Shown: positions 1-7,580, counted from the stretch's first letter. The stretch is 15,912 nt of DNA from Alphaproteobacteria bacterium (GCA_016285415.1 JAEEQU010000018.1:1-15912); one strand, 5' to 3'. Translations and numbers: made by a program. The notes: a model not told the origin generated them from the sequence alone.

Positions 1-109
1 AATGATAGGAAGTTTTTTAATGAAGAAATATATAACAATATCTTTGTTGTTGTTTGTTCCGTTTATGTCCATGGCGGCCGATCATTGTACAAACCAATCT
101 GAATATACG
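1..109 (+). repeat. 5' cassette, copy 1 of tandem protease duplication
   Basis: Positions 1-109 match 1304-1412 at 108 of 109 bases. The only difference (t58 versus c1361) is silent. The block carries the ribosome site AGGAAG (7-12), the start codon, the whole signal peptide and the first residues of the mature protein. Right after it the two genes diverge quickly. The left limit lies outside the window. Confidence 0.9.
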
Positions 110-1051
110 GTAGATAAACGTTGTTACGTAACAAACGATCAAAAAAAACAAAAACCATATAATGCGGTGGCTGGGATTTACGATATTTTTGGAAGAATCG
201 TTTGTTCTGGAACCATAGTAAAATGGAATCGTGCGCTAACGAGTAAAGATTTTGTTGGATATGGAGATATGTTGTATTTTATTACCGCTAAACATTGTTC
301 GGATGCCGATTTTAATGAGATTCCAGATGAAAAGTTGGATATTAAATTGCAAAATGGCGACAAAATAAGCGTCACTTTGGTTGAAGTTGGAAATTATGAT
401 TTGGCAAATGATAACAATCTTGATGGGGATTGGGCGATATACCGGTTGCCAGTCGATATGATCAGAGATATTCATGGACAATATCATATAAATGTAATTT
501 CTGTGCAAAATATGGAAAATAAATTCCCATGGATATATGCAGATGCTAATGGATACCATGATGGCAGACTAATTCGGAATATTGGTTATGGAACATTAAA
601 AATAATGAGTGATAAAGAAATCGAAGAATTTAAACAACGATACATAGACTATTTGCAAAAAGAAGGAATAACAAATATATCAGAGGAAAATACAGGTATC
701 GAAGCCGATGGGGGAATATATGTATTGCATGATAGAGCAAGTAGTTTTAAACATAAATTACAAAGTGGTGTGTTTAGTTCGTGGTATCTTAAGAATTTAG
801 TAGAAGATAGAACGTTAAAGGTTTCAAGCTGCTTTTTTAAAGAACCTAATAGATGTCAGAGTTGGTCGGGAAATTCTGGCGGGCCTTTTATCGATCGCAG
901 TAACAAATTATGTGGGATACTTACCAGAGGAACGAGTCGTATAGGTGGTCCTAATCATGCCAGTACCACAGTAGACGATTTGATTGAGAATCCAGGGGAA
1001 AAAACAAGCATTGCCACAGAGTATATTTACAATAAAATAAATAAGCGCTAG
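20..1051 (+). CDS. Secreted trypsin-like serine protease (S1 fold), copy 1
   Basis: A 343-residue exported protein. Start ATG 20 is chosen because AGGAAG (7-12) lies 7 nt upstream and because it gives a classic signal peptide (MKKY, hydrophobic core, cleavage near SMA-AD); an in-frame ATG at 2 lies upstream of that ribosome site. The chymotrypsin-family triad is visible: His92 in TAKHC, Asp137 in GDWA, Ser286 in GNSGGP. The Cys before CSGT and the Cys after the catalytic His match the His-loop disulfide of trypsin. Between Asp and Ser lies a long family-specific insert containing a charged helix (KIMSDKEIEE). The predicted product acts in the periplasm or outside the cell; the substrate is unknown. 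Its promoter is outside the window. It is a diverged tandem paralogue of the gene at 1323. The fold and triad are secure; the biological role is not. Confidence 0.85.
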   Translation: MKKYITISLLLFVPFMSMAADHCTNQSEYTVDKRCYVTNDQKKQKPYNAVAGIYDIFGRIVCSGTIVKWNRALTSKDFVGYGDMLYFITAKHCSDADFNEIPDEKLDIKLQNGDKISVTLVEVGNYDLANDNNLDGDWAIYRLPVDMIRDIHGQYHINVISVQNMENKFPWIYADANGYHDGRLIRNIGYGTLKIMSDKEIEEFKQRYIDYLQKEGITNISEENTGIEADGGIYVLHDRASSFKHKLQSGVFSSWYLKNLVEDRTLKVSSCFFKEPNRCQSWSGNSGGPFIDRSNKLCGILTRGTSRIGGPNHASTTVDDLIENPGEKTSIATEYIYNKINKR

Positions 1052-1156
1052 ATTAAGCAAAAATCTAGGTTGTTAAATAGATATTTGAACGTACCAGTGA
1101 ATAAAGGTATAATCAGAGAGAAGTAAATTATTGGGGCAGGTAAATATAATAAAAAA

Positions 1157-1178
1157 TCACCCAAATGGGTGAATTTTT
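1157..1178 (+). terminator. Intrinsic terminator after protease copy 1
   Basis: A 6-bp stem TCACCC/GGGTGA with loop AAAT is followed by TTTTT at 1174-1178. It lies about 100 nt past the stop codon. The surrounding bases resemble the terminator after copy 2 (both are preceded by ATATAATAAAA and followed by TTTTTGG), so the terminator seems to be part of the duplicated unit. Confidence 0.7.
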
Positions 1179-1267
1179 GGTAGTGCATGCTGTGCAATCC
1201 ACAACCCGATGAAATCAAAGAATTATTGCAGTTTGGGAAAGGAATTAAGGTATTTTTGAAAAAATTG

Positions 1268-1276
1268 TGATATAAT
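1268..1276 (+). promoter_or_regulatory. Extended -10 promoter of protease copy 2
   Basis: TG-A-TATAAT is a perfect extended -10 element. No good -35 sits 16-18 nt upstream, which is common for extended -10 promoters. The start point would be near 1283, giving a leader of about 40 nt before ATG 1323 that includes the AGGAAG ribosome site at 1310-1315. Confidence 0.6.
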
Positions 1277-1303
1277 AAGAATACAAAGTTAAACGCCAAT
1301 CAA

Positions 1304-1412
1304 AATGATAGGAAGTTTTTTAATGAAGAAATATATAACAATATCTTTGTTGTTGTTTGTCCCGTTTATGTCCATGGCGGCCGATCATTGTACAAACCAA
1401 TCTGAATATACG
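1304..1412 (+). repeat. 5' cassette, copy 2 of tandem protease duplication
   Basis: This is the partner of 1-109, with a single silent mismatch at 1361. It covers the ribosome site, signal peptide and first mature residues of the second protease. The near-identity at synonymous positions contrasts with the divergence of the rest of the two genes. Confidence 0.9.
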
Positions 1413-2414
1413 ATTGATAGACGTTGTTATGTAACAGATGAGCAAAAGCAACAACAACCATATAAATCGGTGGTCGGAATATATGGTAGTGGGTATATTA
1501 ATTGTACGGGGACCATAGCACGATGGAATTATTTGCATGGCTTCGCGCGCAATGATTCAGCAGATTTTAAAGCACCGCGATTGGATAATTCGCAATACCT
1601 TGCGCGCAAAGATTTATCAGATTCAGATTCAAGTTTATATTTATTTACCGCCAAGCATTGTACGGATGTCGATGGCGATGGTATCTCGGATAAAACTTTG
1701 CATATTAAATTGCAAAATGGTGATAAATTTGATGTGACACTGGTCAAAACTGGGGATTATGATATAACAAACGATAGTAATTTCTATGGTGATTGGGCGG
1801 TATATCGGTTCCCGGACAATTCATTTCAAGAATCCACAGATCCGGTGATTCAAAATATAGCACGATATACCGGGGATACGGGTTCCACTACAATACCATG
1901 GGTATATGCTGATACTGATGCCATAACACGCGACGGCAGACCCATTGATTTAATAGGATACGGTTGCTTAAAAATAATGAGTGATAATGAAATAGAAGAA
2001 TATAGACAAAAATATGTACGTGCATTGGAGAAAGCCGGTATAACCGACAGGTCATATTTAAATACGGGCCTTACAAATGATGGGGGAATAGACCTTTCCA
2101 AAAAGGCGGTGCCTATACTCCAGACATATAGAAGTTATAAGGAAGTGTTTGGGGACGAACAATTAAAAGTTTCAAGATGTTTTTTCCGTAACAGTAACAA
2201 TTTGTGTCAGGGTTGGAGTGGAAATTCGGGTGGACCGATGATTGATCGTTCAGACAGATTGGTTAGCATACTTACGCGTGGGGATGTAAATATAGGGGGT
2301 GCTGATCACGCAAAAATGGCGGGTTATGTTCAAGATTTCGACAAAGATACGAATAGCACAGGTGGTGACGGTGATATTCCTGTGGGACGTGTTTATCAAT
2401 TAATGAACAAGTAG
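1323..2414 (+). CDS. Secreted trypsin-like serine protease (S1 fold), copy 2
   Basis: A 363-residue exported paralogue of the gene at 20. The start is ATG 1323, with AGGAAG at 1310-1315. The signal peptide is identical to copy 1. The triad is His112 (TAKHC), Asp157 (GDWA) and Ser302 (GNSGGP), so the enzyme should be active. Compared with copy 1 it has about 20 extra residues before the His motif and a longer Asp/Gly-rich tail. The stretches around KLQNGDK, the triad and the KIMSD helix are shared, while the surface segments differ. This suggests divergence in substrate or target with the fold kept. It is transcribed from its own extended -10 promoter and ends at a strong hairpin. The substrate is unknown. 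Confidence 0.85.
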   Translation: MKKYITISLLLFVPFMSMAADHCTNQSEYTIDRRCYVTDEQKQQQPYKSVVGIYGSGYINCTGTIARWNYLHGFARNDSADFKAPRLDNSQYLARKDLSDSDSSLYLFTAKHCTDVDGDGISDKTLHIKLQNGDKFDVTLVKTGDYDITNDSNFYGDWAVYRFPDNSFQESTDPVIQNIARYTGDTGSTTIPWVYADTDAITRDGRPIDLIGYGCLKIMSDNEIEEYRQKYVRALEKAGITDRSYLNTGLTNDGGIDLSKKAVPILQTYRSYKEVFGDEQLKVSRCFFRNSNNLCQGWSGNSGGPMIDRSDRLVSILTRGDVNIGGADHAKMAGYVQDFDKDTNSTGGDGDIPVGRVYQLMNK

Positions 2415-2423
2415 ATATAATAA

Positions 2424-2451
2424 AACCACCCATCTGGGTGGTTCAATTTTT
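2424..2451 (+). terminator. Terminator between protease copy 2 and tRNA-Glu
   Basis: An 8-bp stem AACCACCC/GGGTGGTT (2424-2443) with loop ATCT is followed by CAATTTTT. On the - strand the same hairpin is followed by TTTTATTA, so it probably also ends the tRNA transcript. It sits between the convergent protease and tRNA genes. Confidence 0.8.
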
Positions 2452-2525
2452 GGCAGTCCCAACGGGAATTGAACCCGTGTTACCGGAATGAGAATCCGAT
2501 GTCCTAACCTCTAGACGATGGGACC
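2451..2525 (-). tRNA. tRNA-Glu (anticodon CTC)
   Basis: The - strand folds as a 75-nt cloverleaf. The acceptor stem is GGTCCCA/TGGGACT, followed by discriminator G and an encoded CCA. The D-arm contains GTCTAGAGG. The anticodon stem TCGGA/TCCGG encloses loop TTCTCAT, giving anticodon CTC for codon GAG. The T-stem ACGGG/CCCGT encloses TTCAATT. The first acceptor pair is G1-U72 rather than the usual G-C. The gene lies 30 nt downstream of the acetyltransferase gene on the same strand, so the two may share a transcript. Confidence 0.95.
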
Positions 2526-2555
2526 AAAATACCCGATAATTTTAACGATTTAATT

Positions 2556-3077
2556 TTATTTTTCAATAACTTTTGCATTTAACAATTTATACCATAAAAT
2601 TGAATTTGAATCGGTATAGGTCGGTTCATAATCGTTTTTGGCCAACAGGTGTTTTGAATTGGTATTTTTCGGCGATGTGTTGGCGCGAATAGATTGAACT
2701 GATTTTGTGCGCGCAAAATCTTCTATTTGTTTCAGTGCATTTGATGCAATATGTTTATGTGCATGTGCAGAATCAATAAATATCCACAATTCTGAACTAA
2801 TTGCCCCAGTGGAAATCAAATCTAGGCCAACAATACCGGCAAATTCGCCGTTGGCACGAATAATAAATTTTTTATTGTATGGCAAATCATGTAACACGCG
2901 TGCCATTTTTTCAACCATAGTTGCACAAAATATGAATTTAAATCTTTGAAAATTATTTGCACGCGCCCACCAAAAATATGGCGCCAAATTTTCATAATTC
3001 CTTTTTGTCGCAGAATTAAATTCACGAAACTGTGAAATAATATGCCGCAGCGAAAATTCTTCTAATTCAACACCCAT
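2556..3077 (-). CDS. GNAT-family N-acetyltransferase (divergent)
   Basis: A 173-residue cytosolic protein. It ends in a GNAT core: a beta-hairpin EFAGIVGLDL (about residues 78-87), the acetyl-CoA loop and helix around AHKHIASNAL (106-115), and the closing segment NTNSKHLLAKNDY (138-150), which matches the NxxSxxLxxKxGF pattern of RimI/RimJ relatives. The usual glycine of the QxxGxG/A loop is replaced by His, so cofactor binding may be altered. The reading frame extends upstream to a TTG at 3158, but that part encodes an implausible hydrophobic stretch and covers the promoter. ATG 3077 is preferred because -35 and -10 boxes sit just before it. There is no ribosome site, so translation is probably leaderless. 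The acceptor substrate is unknown. Confidence 0.7.
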   Translation of the reverse strand: MGVELEEFSLRHIISQFREFNSATKRNYENLAPYFWWARANNFQRFKFIFCATMVEKMARVLHDLPYNKKFIIRANGEFAGIVGLDLISTGAISSELWIFIDSAHAHKHIASNALKQIEDFARTKSVQSIRANTSPKNTNSKHLLAKNDYEPTYTDSNSILWYKLLNAKVIEK

Positions 3078-3087
3078 AACGCGCAGA

Positions 3088-3115
3088 ATTATAAAAAACT
3101 TGCTCGCAATTGCAA
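3088..3115 (-). promoter_or_regulatory. Promoter of the GNAT gene (leaderless)
   Basis: On the - strand, TTGCAA (3115-3110), a 16-nt spacer and a perfect TATAAT (3093-3088) are visible. Initiation about 7 nt downstream would be near 3080, 2-4 nt before ATG 3077, leaving no room for a ribosome-binding site. Confidence 0.6.
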
Positions 3116-3172
3116 GAAATATTAGAAAAATCCAATAAAGTGGATTTTTGCAAGACAATGTGAAAAAAATAA

Positions 3173-3199
3173 TTGACCACGAAAGCGTTTTTTTATTAA
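3173..3199 (+). promoter_or_regulatory. Possible promoter of the carboxypeptidase gene
   Basis: TTGACC (3173-3178) is followed after 15 nt by TATTAA (3194-3199). If used, transcription would begin near 3206-3209, next to ATG 3210. The -10 match is only moderate and the spacer is short. Confidence 0.35.
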
Positions 3200-3200
3200 C

Positions 3201-4352
3201 ATGAATTCTATGGAAATGAGAAAATTTTTATTTGTTTTACTGTTAATCTTTTCGTGCGCGGTTGCAAACGCGGCAAATTACCGTGCGGCATTGGTCGCCG
3301 ATATGAATACTGGGCGTGTTTTGGTTGCAGAAAACGCGAAACAGCAAAATTATCCGGCAAGTTTGACCAAAATAATGACACTGTATTTGACGTTTGATGC
3401 ATTGGAACATGGGCGGTTGCATTTGGATGATTATTTGATTGTTTCAAACAATGCAGCATCGGCGGCACCGGTGAAATTGGGGCTGACCGCGGGAACCAAA
3501 ATTCGCGTAGAAGATGCAATTATCGCGTTGGCGGTTTACAGTGCAAATGATGTTGCACGTGTGTTGGCCGAAAATCTAAAGGGTGGAAAAGAGCAAACAT
3601 TTGCATCACTGATGACGCGGGTTGCACGTGAAATCGGACTATCGCAAACAAATTTTGAAAATTCATCGGGACTGCCAGATGATGATCATCTGTCAACGGC
3701 GCGTGATATTGCGTTGCTGTCTATGGCGGTGTACAAGCATTTTCCACAATATTGGAAATATTTTGGTATAAAAAGTTGGACATATAACGGCAAGACATAC
3801 AGTAATGGTAATCGTTTGTTGGAAACATATCCTGGGTGCGATGGTATGAAGACGGGGTACACCAACAAATCAAAATATTCATTGGTTGCAACAGCAAAGC
3901 GTGGCGGACATCATCTGATTTCGGTGGTTTTGGGTGCAGAAACCAAGGATGTACGTTCTGATGTGGCCGCAGATATGTTAAATCGCGGATTTGCGATGCT
4001 GGATAGGGGTGCACCGATGGTGGTTAAAAATACATCAACAACCAGTGTACATTCTGAACCGGCCCCAGTAACATCGCCAATTGTGCAGAAATATGCGTCT
4101 GATGCGCCAAAAATTCAATATGCGCCCAGCGCTGTTGGGGGTGTTGGTGTCCAGTTTGGTGCATTTTCAACCACGGATGCGGCAAATTCTATGGTTGCGC
4201 GGATTAAGGGGACACTTGGTGCGGCGGCACACATTGAACCAACGGGTACGGGACTTTATCGTGTGCGTGTAACTGGCCTGTCGGAATCCGCGGCCCAGAA
4301 TTTAAAAAATCGTGGTATTGCCGCAGGAATAGATTGCTATGTGTTTCATTAA
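3201..4352 (+). CDS. D-alanyl-D-alanine carboxypeptidase (PBP5/6 type) with SPOR domain
   Basis: A 383-residue penicillin-binding serine peptidase that removes the terminal D-Ala from peptidoglycan stem peptides in the periplasm. The three active-site motifs of peptidase family S11 are present: SLTK (Ser54, Lys57), SAN (114-116) and KTG (217-219). An N-terminal signal peptide ends near ANA-AN. The C-terminus is a SPOR domain (about 315-382), expected to bind glycan strands stripped of stem peptides, mainly at the division site. This SPOR fusion is common in alphaproteobacteria and replaces the amphipathic anchor of E. coli PBP5. In-frame ATGs at 3201, 3210 and 3216 all lack a ribosome site; 3201 is kept as the longest form. 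If the promoter at 3173-3199 is real, 3210 is the better start. recR begins 18 nt after the stop codon. Confidence 0.93.
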   Translation: MNSMEMRKFLFVLLLIFSCAVANAANYRAALVADMNTGRVLVAENAKQQNYPASLTKIMTLYLTFDALEHGRLHLDDYLIVSNNAASAAPVKLGLTAGTKIRVEDAIIALAVYSANDVARVLAENLKGGKEQTFASLMTRVAREIGLSQTNFENSSGLPDDDHLSTARDIALLSMAVYKHFPQYWKYFGIKSWTYNGKTYSNGNRLLETYPGCDGMKTGYTNKSKYSLVATAKRGGHHLISVVLGAETKDVRSDVAADMLNRGFAMLDRGAPMVVKNTSTTSVHSEPAPVTSPIVQKYASDAPKIQYAPSAVGGVGVQFGAFSTTDAANSMVARIKGTLGAAAHIEPTGTGLYRVRVTGLSESAAQNLKNRGIAAGIDCYVFH

Positions 4353-4353
4353 T

Positions 4354-4362
4354 TGCTACGAT
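4354..4362 (+). promoter_or_regulatory. Possible extended -10 promoter of recR
   Basis: TG-C-TACGAT lies in the gap between the carboxypeptidase and recR genes. Its end is 8 nt before ATG 4371, which has no ribosome site, so a leaderless recR transcript is possible. Read-through from upstream is also likely. Confidence 0.3.
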
Positions 4363-4370
4363 ATCTGCAA

Positions 4371-4967
4371 ATGAATCCAAAAATAGAAAAACTTATTAAA
4401 CAATTCGCAAAGTTGCCACGCGTTGGAAATCGTGCGGCGCGCCGTATTGTGTTGGGACTGTTGCAGGATAATACGGGGCGTATTGAAAAGTTGGTTGATG
4501 CATTGGTTGACGCCAATGAAAATATTTATCCATGTCCTAATTGTGGGGTGTTGACCGATAAAAATACGGATAGATGCGAATATTGCCGTGATATGGCGCG
4601 CGCAAATGGGATGCTGTGCATAGTGCGTGATTTGTCAGATGTTTGGGTGCTGGAAAAATCGGGTGTGTTTAATGGCCGGTATCATATATTGGGTGGATTG
4701 TTGTCAGGTGTTGCGGGTGTTACCCCAGATGATTTAAATATGGGAAATTTATCGGCGCGCATCGCTGATGAAAAAATAACAGAAATTATTTTTGCATTAC
4801 CAAATACGGTTGAAGGTAAAACAACCCAGCAATATATAATATCAACACTTGCAGGTTCCAATGTAACATTTAGCGAATTGGCATCAGGTGTGCCATTGGG
4901 GGGCGATTTAGATTATATTGACGATGGAACACTGTCGTTGGCATTTGGGGGGCGTCGTGCATTATGA
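4371..4967 (+). CDS. recR: Recombination mediator protein RecR
   Basis: A 198-residue protein, close to the 201 residues of E. coli RecR. With RecF and RecO it loads RecA onto gapped or broken single-stranded DNA. The helix-hairpin-helix region LPRVGNRAARR comes first, then a four-cysteine zinc finger (Cys55, Cys58, Cys69, Cys72), then the Toprim domain (starting with LCIVRDLSDV) and the conserved C-terminal end (SELASGVPLGGDLDYIDDGTL). ATG 4371 is chosen over an in-frame TTG at 4353 because it matches the family N-terminus. It is more often found beside dnaX and ybaB; here it sits between a carboxypeptidase gene and rsmA, and overlaps the latter by 4 bases. Confidence 0.96.
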   Translation: MNPKIEKLIKQFAKLPRVGNRAARRIVLGLLQDNTGRIEKLVDALVDANENIYPCPNCGVLTDKNTDRCEYCRDMARANGMLCIVRDLSDVWVLEKSGVFNGRYHILGGLLSGVAGVTPDDLNMGNLSARIADEKITEIIFALPNTVEGKTTQQYIISTLAGSNVTFSELASGVPLGGDLDYIDDGTLSLAFGGRRAL

Positions 4968-5791
4968 CAGATAAAATTTCATCTTTGCCACCGGTTTCCG
5001 AAATGATGCGTGCGTCGGGTTTGGAACCAAAAAAACAATTTGGTCAGAATTTCTTGTTTGATTTGAATTTAACCGGTCGTATCGCGCGCAGTGTCCCTGA
5101 TATAGAAAAAACAACGGTTATAGAGGTTGGCCCTGGGCCCGCCGGTCTGTCGCGTGCATTACTGTTGGCGGGTGCGGCGCGCGTAATTGCAATAGAGAAA
5201 GATAAAACAACAGAACCAATTTTATCGCAAATTGTTGCGGCATCAGATAATCGGTTTAATGTTATTTATGATGATGCGTTGCGTGTTGATATGGCAAAAT
5301 TGGCGGGCGGTGATTTCGCAATATGTTCAAATTTACCATACAATGTTGGAACAGAATTATTGGTGCGATGGTTACATGATATTGCATGTGGTGTGCCAAT
5401 AAAATCTTTGACACTGATGTTTCAACGCGAAGTGGCAGAGCGTATTGTTGCACATATGGGCAACGAACAATATGGTCGTTTGGCGGTTTTGGTGTCATTG
5501 GTTGCAGATGCGAAAATATTATTTAATGTGCCGTCCACTGCGTTTGTTCCGCGTCCACGCGTAGAAAGTGCGGTTGTTCAAATAATTCCAAATGCAAACA
5601 AAATAAAAAATATTGGTGATATAAAAAATATAGAAAATCTGACGGCACGCCTGTTTGGTATGCGTCGCAAAATGATACGCGGAATAATGCGTGATGTGGA
5701 CTGGGCGAATTTTGGGTTAAACGGGACAGAACGTGCCGAAGAAATATCACCCGAAAAATTTTTGGAAATATCAAAAAAATTGATTGCATAA
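4964..5791 (+). CDS. rsmA: 16S rRNA (A1518/A1519-N6,N6)-dimethyltransferase
   Basis: A 275-residue SAM-dependent enzyme, also called KsgA, that dimethylates two adjacent adenines near the 3' end of 16S rRNA during small-subunit maturation. The N-terminal KKQFGQNFL signature (23-31) is followed by the SAM-binding motif EVGPGPAGLS (54-63), the acidic residue in AIEKD (76-80), the catalytic NLPYN motif (123-127), MFQREVAERI (152-161) and FVPRPRVESAVV (194-205). The start ATG overlaps the recR stop as ATGA, which implies translational coupling. Its end overlaps the region just upstream of the antiporter promoter. Confidence 0.97.
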   Translation: MTDKISSLPPVSEMMRASGLEPKKQFGQNFLFDLNLTGRIARSVPDIEKTTVIEVGPGPAGLSRALLLAGAARVIAIEKDKTTEPILSQIVAASDNRFNVIYDDALRVDMAKLAGGDFAICSNLPYNVGTELLVRWLHDIACGVPIKSLTLMFQREVAERIVAHMGNEQYGRLAVLVSLVADAKILFNVPSTAFVPRPRVESAVVQIIPNANKIKNIGDIKNIENLTARLFGMRRKMIRGIMRDVDWANFGLNGTERAEEISPEKFLEISKKLIA

Positions 5792-5805
5792 CCGATATAG
5801 ATTTC

Positions 5806-5814
5806 TGCTATAAT
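5806..5814 (+). promoter_or_regulatory. Extended -10 promoter of the antiporter gene
   Basis: TG-C-TATAAT is a perfect extended -10. A weak TTGCAT at 5784-5789 could act as -35, but the spacer is 19 nt. The leader would be about 25 nt and contains the strong ribosome site AGGGGAG at 5830-5836. Confidence 0.6.
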
Positions 5815-5844
5815 GATTATTGAGTTTATAGGGGAGAGAGAATT

Positions 5845-7554
5845 ATGTCTATATCGGTATTAATATTTTTCGCAATTGTTTTTGCATTGGTATTTGTGTT
5901 GCGAATTGCACGTGTTGGGGCGTTGGTTGCTTTTTTGTTGGCCGGTATACTGTCGGGGCCGTTTGGTTTAAATTTATTCCAAGTAAATGAAACATGGACG
6001 TTCCTTGGCGATTTAGGCATATTATTTTTGTGGTTTAATATTGGTTTAGAAATAAATATGAAACGTCTGTGGCAAATGCGGCGAACAATTTTTGGGTTCG
6101 GTGCAGCCCAGGTTTTAATGGTTGCGGTAATGTTATTCCCAATTTTGGTCGGCATAACACCATGGTCAATTATGGGTGTGATAACGGTGTCATTGTTGAT
6201 GGCAATGTCCAGTACATCCGAAGATATGCAATTATTGACCGACAGAAACCAATTAAATACCAATATGGGACATCAAACGTTTTCTATATTGTTATTCCAA
6301 GATTTGTTATCTATTCCGTTGTTGGCCATGTTGCCGGTTTTGGCGGGTCGTTCGTTTAATTTGGGCGCGGCGGTAATTGATGTTTTTGTTACCACAGTCA
6401 CATTGATTTTTGGTGTTGTTGTTGTTGGGCGCTTTATCTTAAATCCATTGATAAAACGCGTATCAAAATTAAAATCGCACGAGGCATTTTTGCTGGTTGT
6501 GATGTTAAATATTGTTTTGTGGGCGGTTATAATGGATTTGTTGGGGTTGCCAGCGGGATTAGGGGCATTCTTGGCCGGTATGTTAATGTCTGAAACAATT
6601 TACAGTCATCAAATACGTGCAGAAATAGGACCGTATGCATTATTGTTCTTGTCATTGTTCTTTATATCGTTGGGTATGGGATTAAATATCAATATATTAT
6701 GGGCTAATTGGTACATCGTTTTGTTAGGGATGGTTGGGTTGGTGTGTGTTAAATTTATCGCACTGTTTATGGTCGCGCGTGTGCGCAATGTTGGGGTAAA
6801 TGATGCACGCCTTATTGCGTTGATGTTAAGTCAGGGTGGTGAATTCGCACTGTTGATGTTCCAAACCATGAAAACCAGTGGTATATCAGCGGTTCCACCA
6901 GAACACCAAGAAATATTAACGGCGATAATAATTCTGTCTATTATTTCTACACCGTTCTTGTTGGCGATTCACGATAAAATTGGCCGTTCGGCAAAATGGT
7001 TCGCAAAATCGCGCCAGAAACAACTTAATGCGGGCGCCGCCGCGGTTCAACCAGTTGTCATGATATGCGGGTTTGGACGTGTGGGGCAAATTATCGCATA
7101 TGTGTTGGGTGTGCGTAAAATTCCGTATGTCGCACTTGATTTAAGTGTTAATGCGGTTATGCTTGGGCGCGAAAGCGGTTATAATGTATTTTATGGCGAT
7201 AGCACAAATGCGTCGGTATTGCGCGAATTTGGGCTGGGAAATCGTCGTTTGCGTGCGGTTGTAATTGCACTGGATAATAGTAATACCGCCCGTAATGCAG
7301 TTTTAACCGTCAAAAGCATTGCACCAAAGGTCAAGATTTTTGCACGTGCGCGTAATTTGACGGAATCGCGCGTCATGATTAAAGAAGGTGTCCAAGAAGT
7401 ATGGCCTGAAACCATAGAATCGTCACTGATGTTGGCGCGAGGTGTATTGGGACAGTTGGGTATTCCTGATGATGTTGTGTTAAAATTATTGGGCGAAATG
7501 CGTTCGGAAAATTATTCAGAATTGGATAACGCATTAACCGATCAACATAATTAA
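5845..7554 (+). CDS. KefB/KefC-type monovalent cation:proton antiporter with RCK domain
   Basis: A 569-residue inner-membrane protein of the CPA2 family. About 12-13 hydrophobic segments fill residues 1-385. Family landmarks include FLLAGILSGPFGLNLF near residue 31, LWFNIGLEI, SSTSEDMQLL, LFQDLLSIPLL, and GLGAFLAGMLMSE in the ion-path region. A cytosolic RCK/TrkA-N domain follows from about 403, with the nucleotide-binding GFGRVG (409-414) and an acidic residue after the next strand. Kef proteins (601-620 residues in E. coli) use this domain for gating by glutathione adducts. No KefF/KefG-type partner is present, so control by glutathione cannot be assumed. The start is ATG 5845 after AGGGGAG. 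A likely role is K+ or Na+ efflux in exchange for protons. It appears to be a single-gene transcript. Confidence 0.9.
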   Translation: MSISVLIFFAIVFALVFVLRIARVGALVAFLLAGILSGPFGLNLFQVNETWTFLGDLGILFLWFNIGLEINMKRLWQMRRTIFGFGAAQVLMVAVMLFPILVGITPWSIMGVITVSLLMAMSSTSEDMQLLTDRNQLNTNMGHQTFSILLFQDLLSIPLLAMLPVLAGRSFNLGAAVIDVFVTTVTLIFGVVVVGRFILNPLIKRVSKLKSHEAFLLVVMLNIVLWAVIMDLLGLPAGLGAFLAGMLMSETIYSHQIRAEIGPYALLFLSLFFISLGMGLNINILWANWYIVLLGMVGLVCVKFIALFMVARVRNVGVNDARLIALMLSQGGEFALLMFQTMKTSGISAVPPEHQEILTAIIILSIISTPFLLAIHDKIGRSAKWFAKSRQKQLNAGAAAVQPVVMICGFGRVGQIIAYVLGVRKIPYVALDLSVNAVMLGRESGYNVFYGDSTNASVLREFGLGNRRLRAVVIALDNSNTARNAVLTVKSIAPKVKIFARARNLTESRVMIKEGVQEVWPETIESSLMLARGVLGQLGIPDDVVLKLLGEMRSENYSELDNALTDQHN

Positions 7555-7580
7555 AAAACCGACCATTTGGTCGGTTTTTT
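7553..7580 (+). terminator. Intrinsic terminator after the antiporter gene
   Basis: A 12-bp stem AAAAAACCGACC/GGTCGGTTTTTT with loop ATTT ends in a T-run. It begins inside the stop codon of the antiporter gene. Confidence 0.92.

Noticed and set aside
1174..1220. Possible tRNA remnant downstream of protease copy 1, by analogy with the tRNA after copy 2
   Set aside because: Only the terminator and TTTTTGG-AGT are shared. No T-loop, anticodon arm or acceptor stem can be folded.
1187..1270. A 27-codon open frame (MLCNPQPDEI...) between the two proteases
   Set aside because: It has no ribosome site, starts directly after a terminator, and its stop overlaps the extended -10 of the next gene. It could be a remnant but cannot be supported as a gene.
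3078..3158. Upstream extension of the GNAT frame to a TTG start, adding a hydrophobic N-terminus
   Set aside because: The segment contains well-spaced -35 and -10 boxes, has no ribosome site at the TTG, and GNAT homology begins after ATG 3077.
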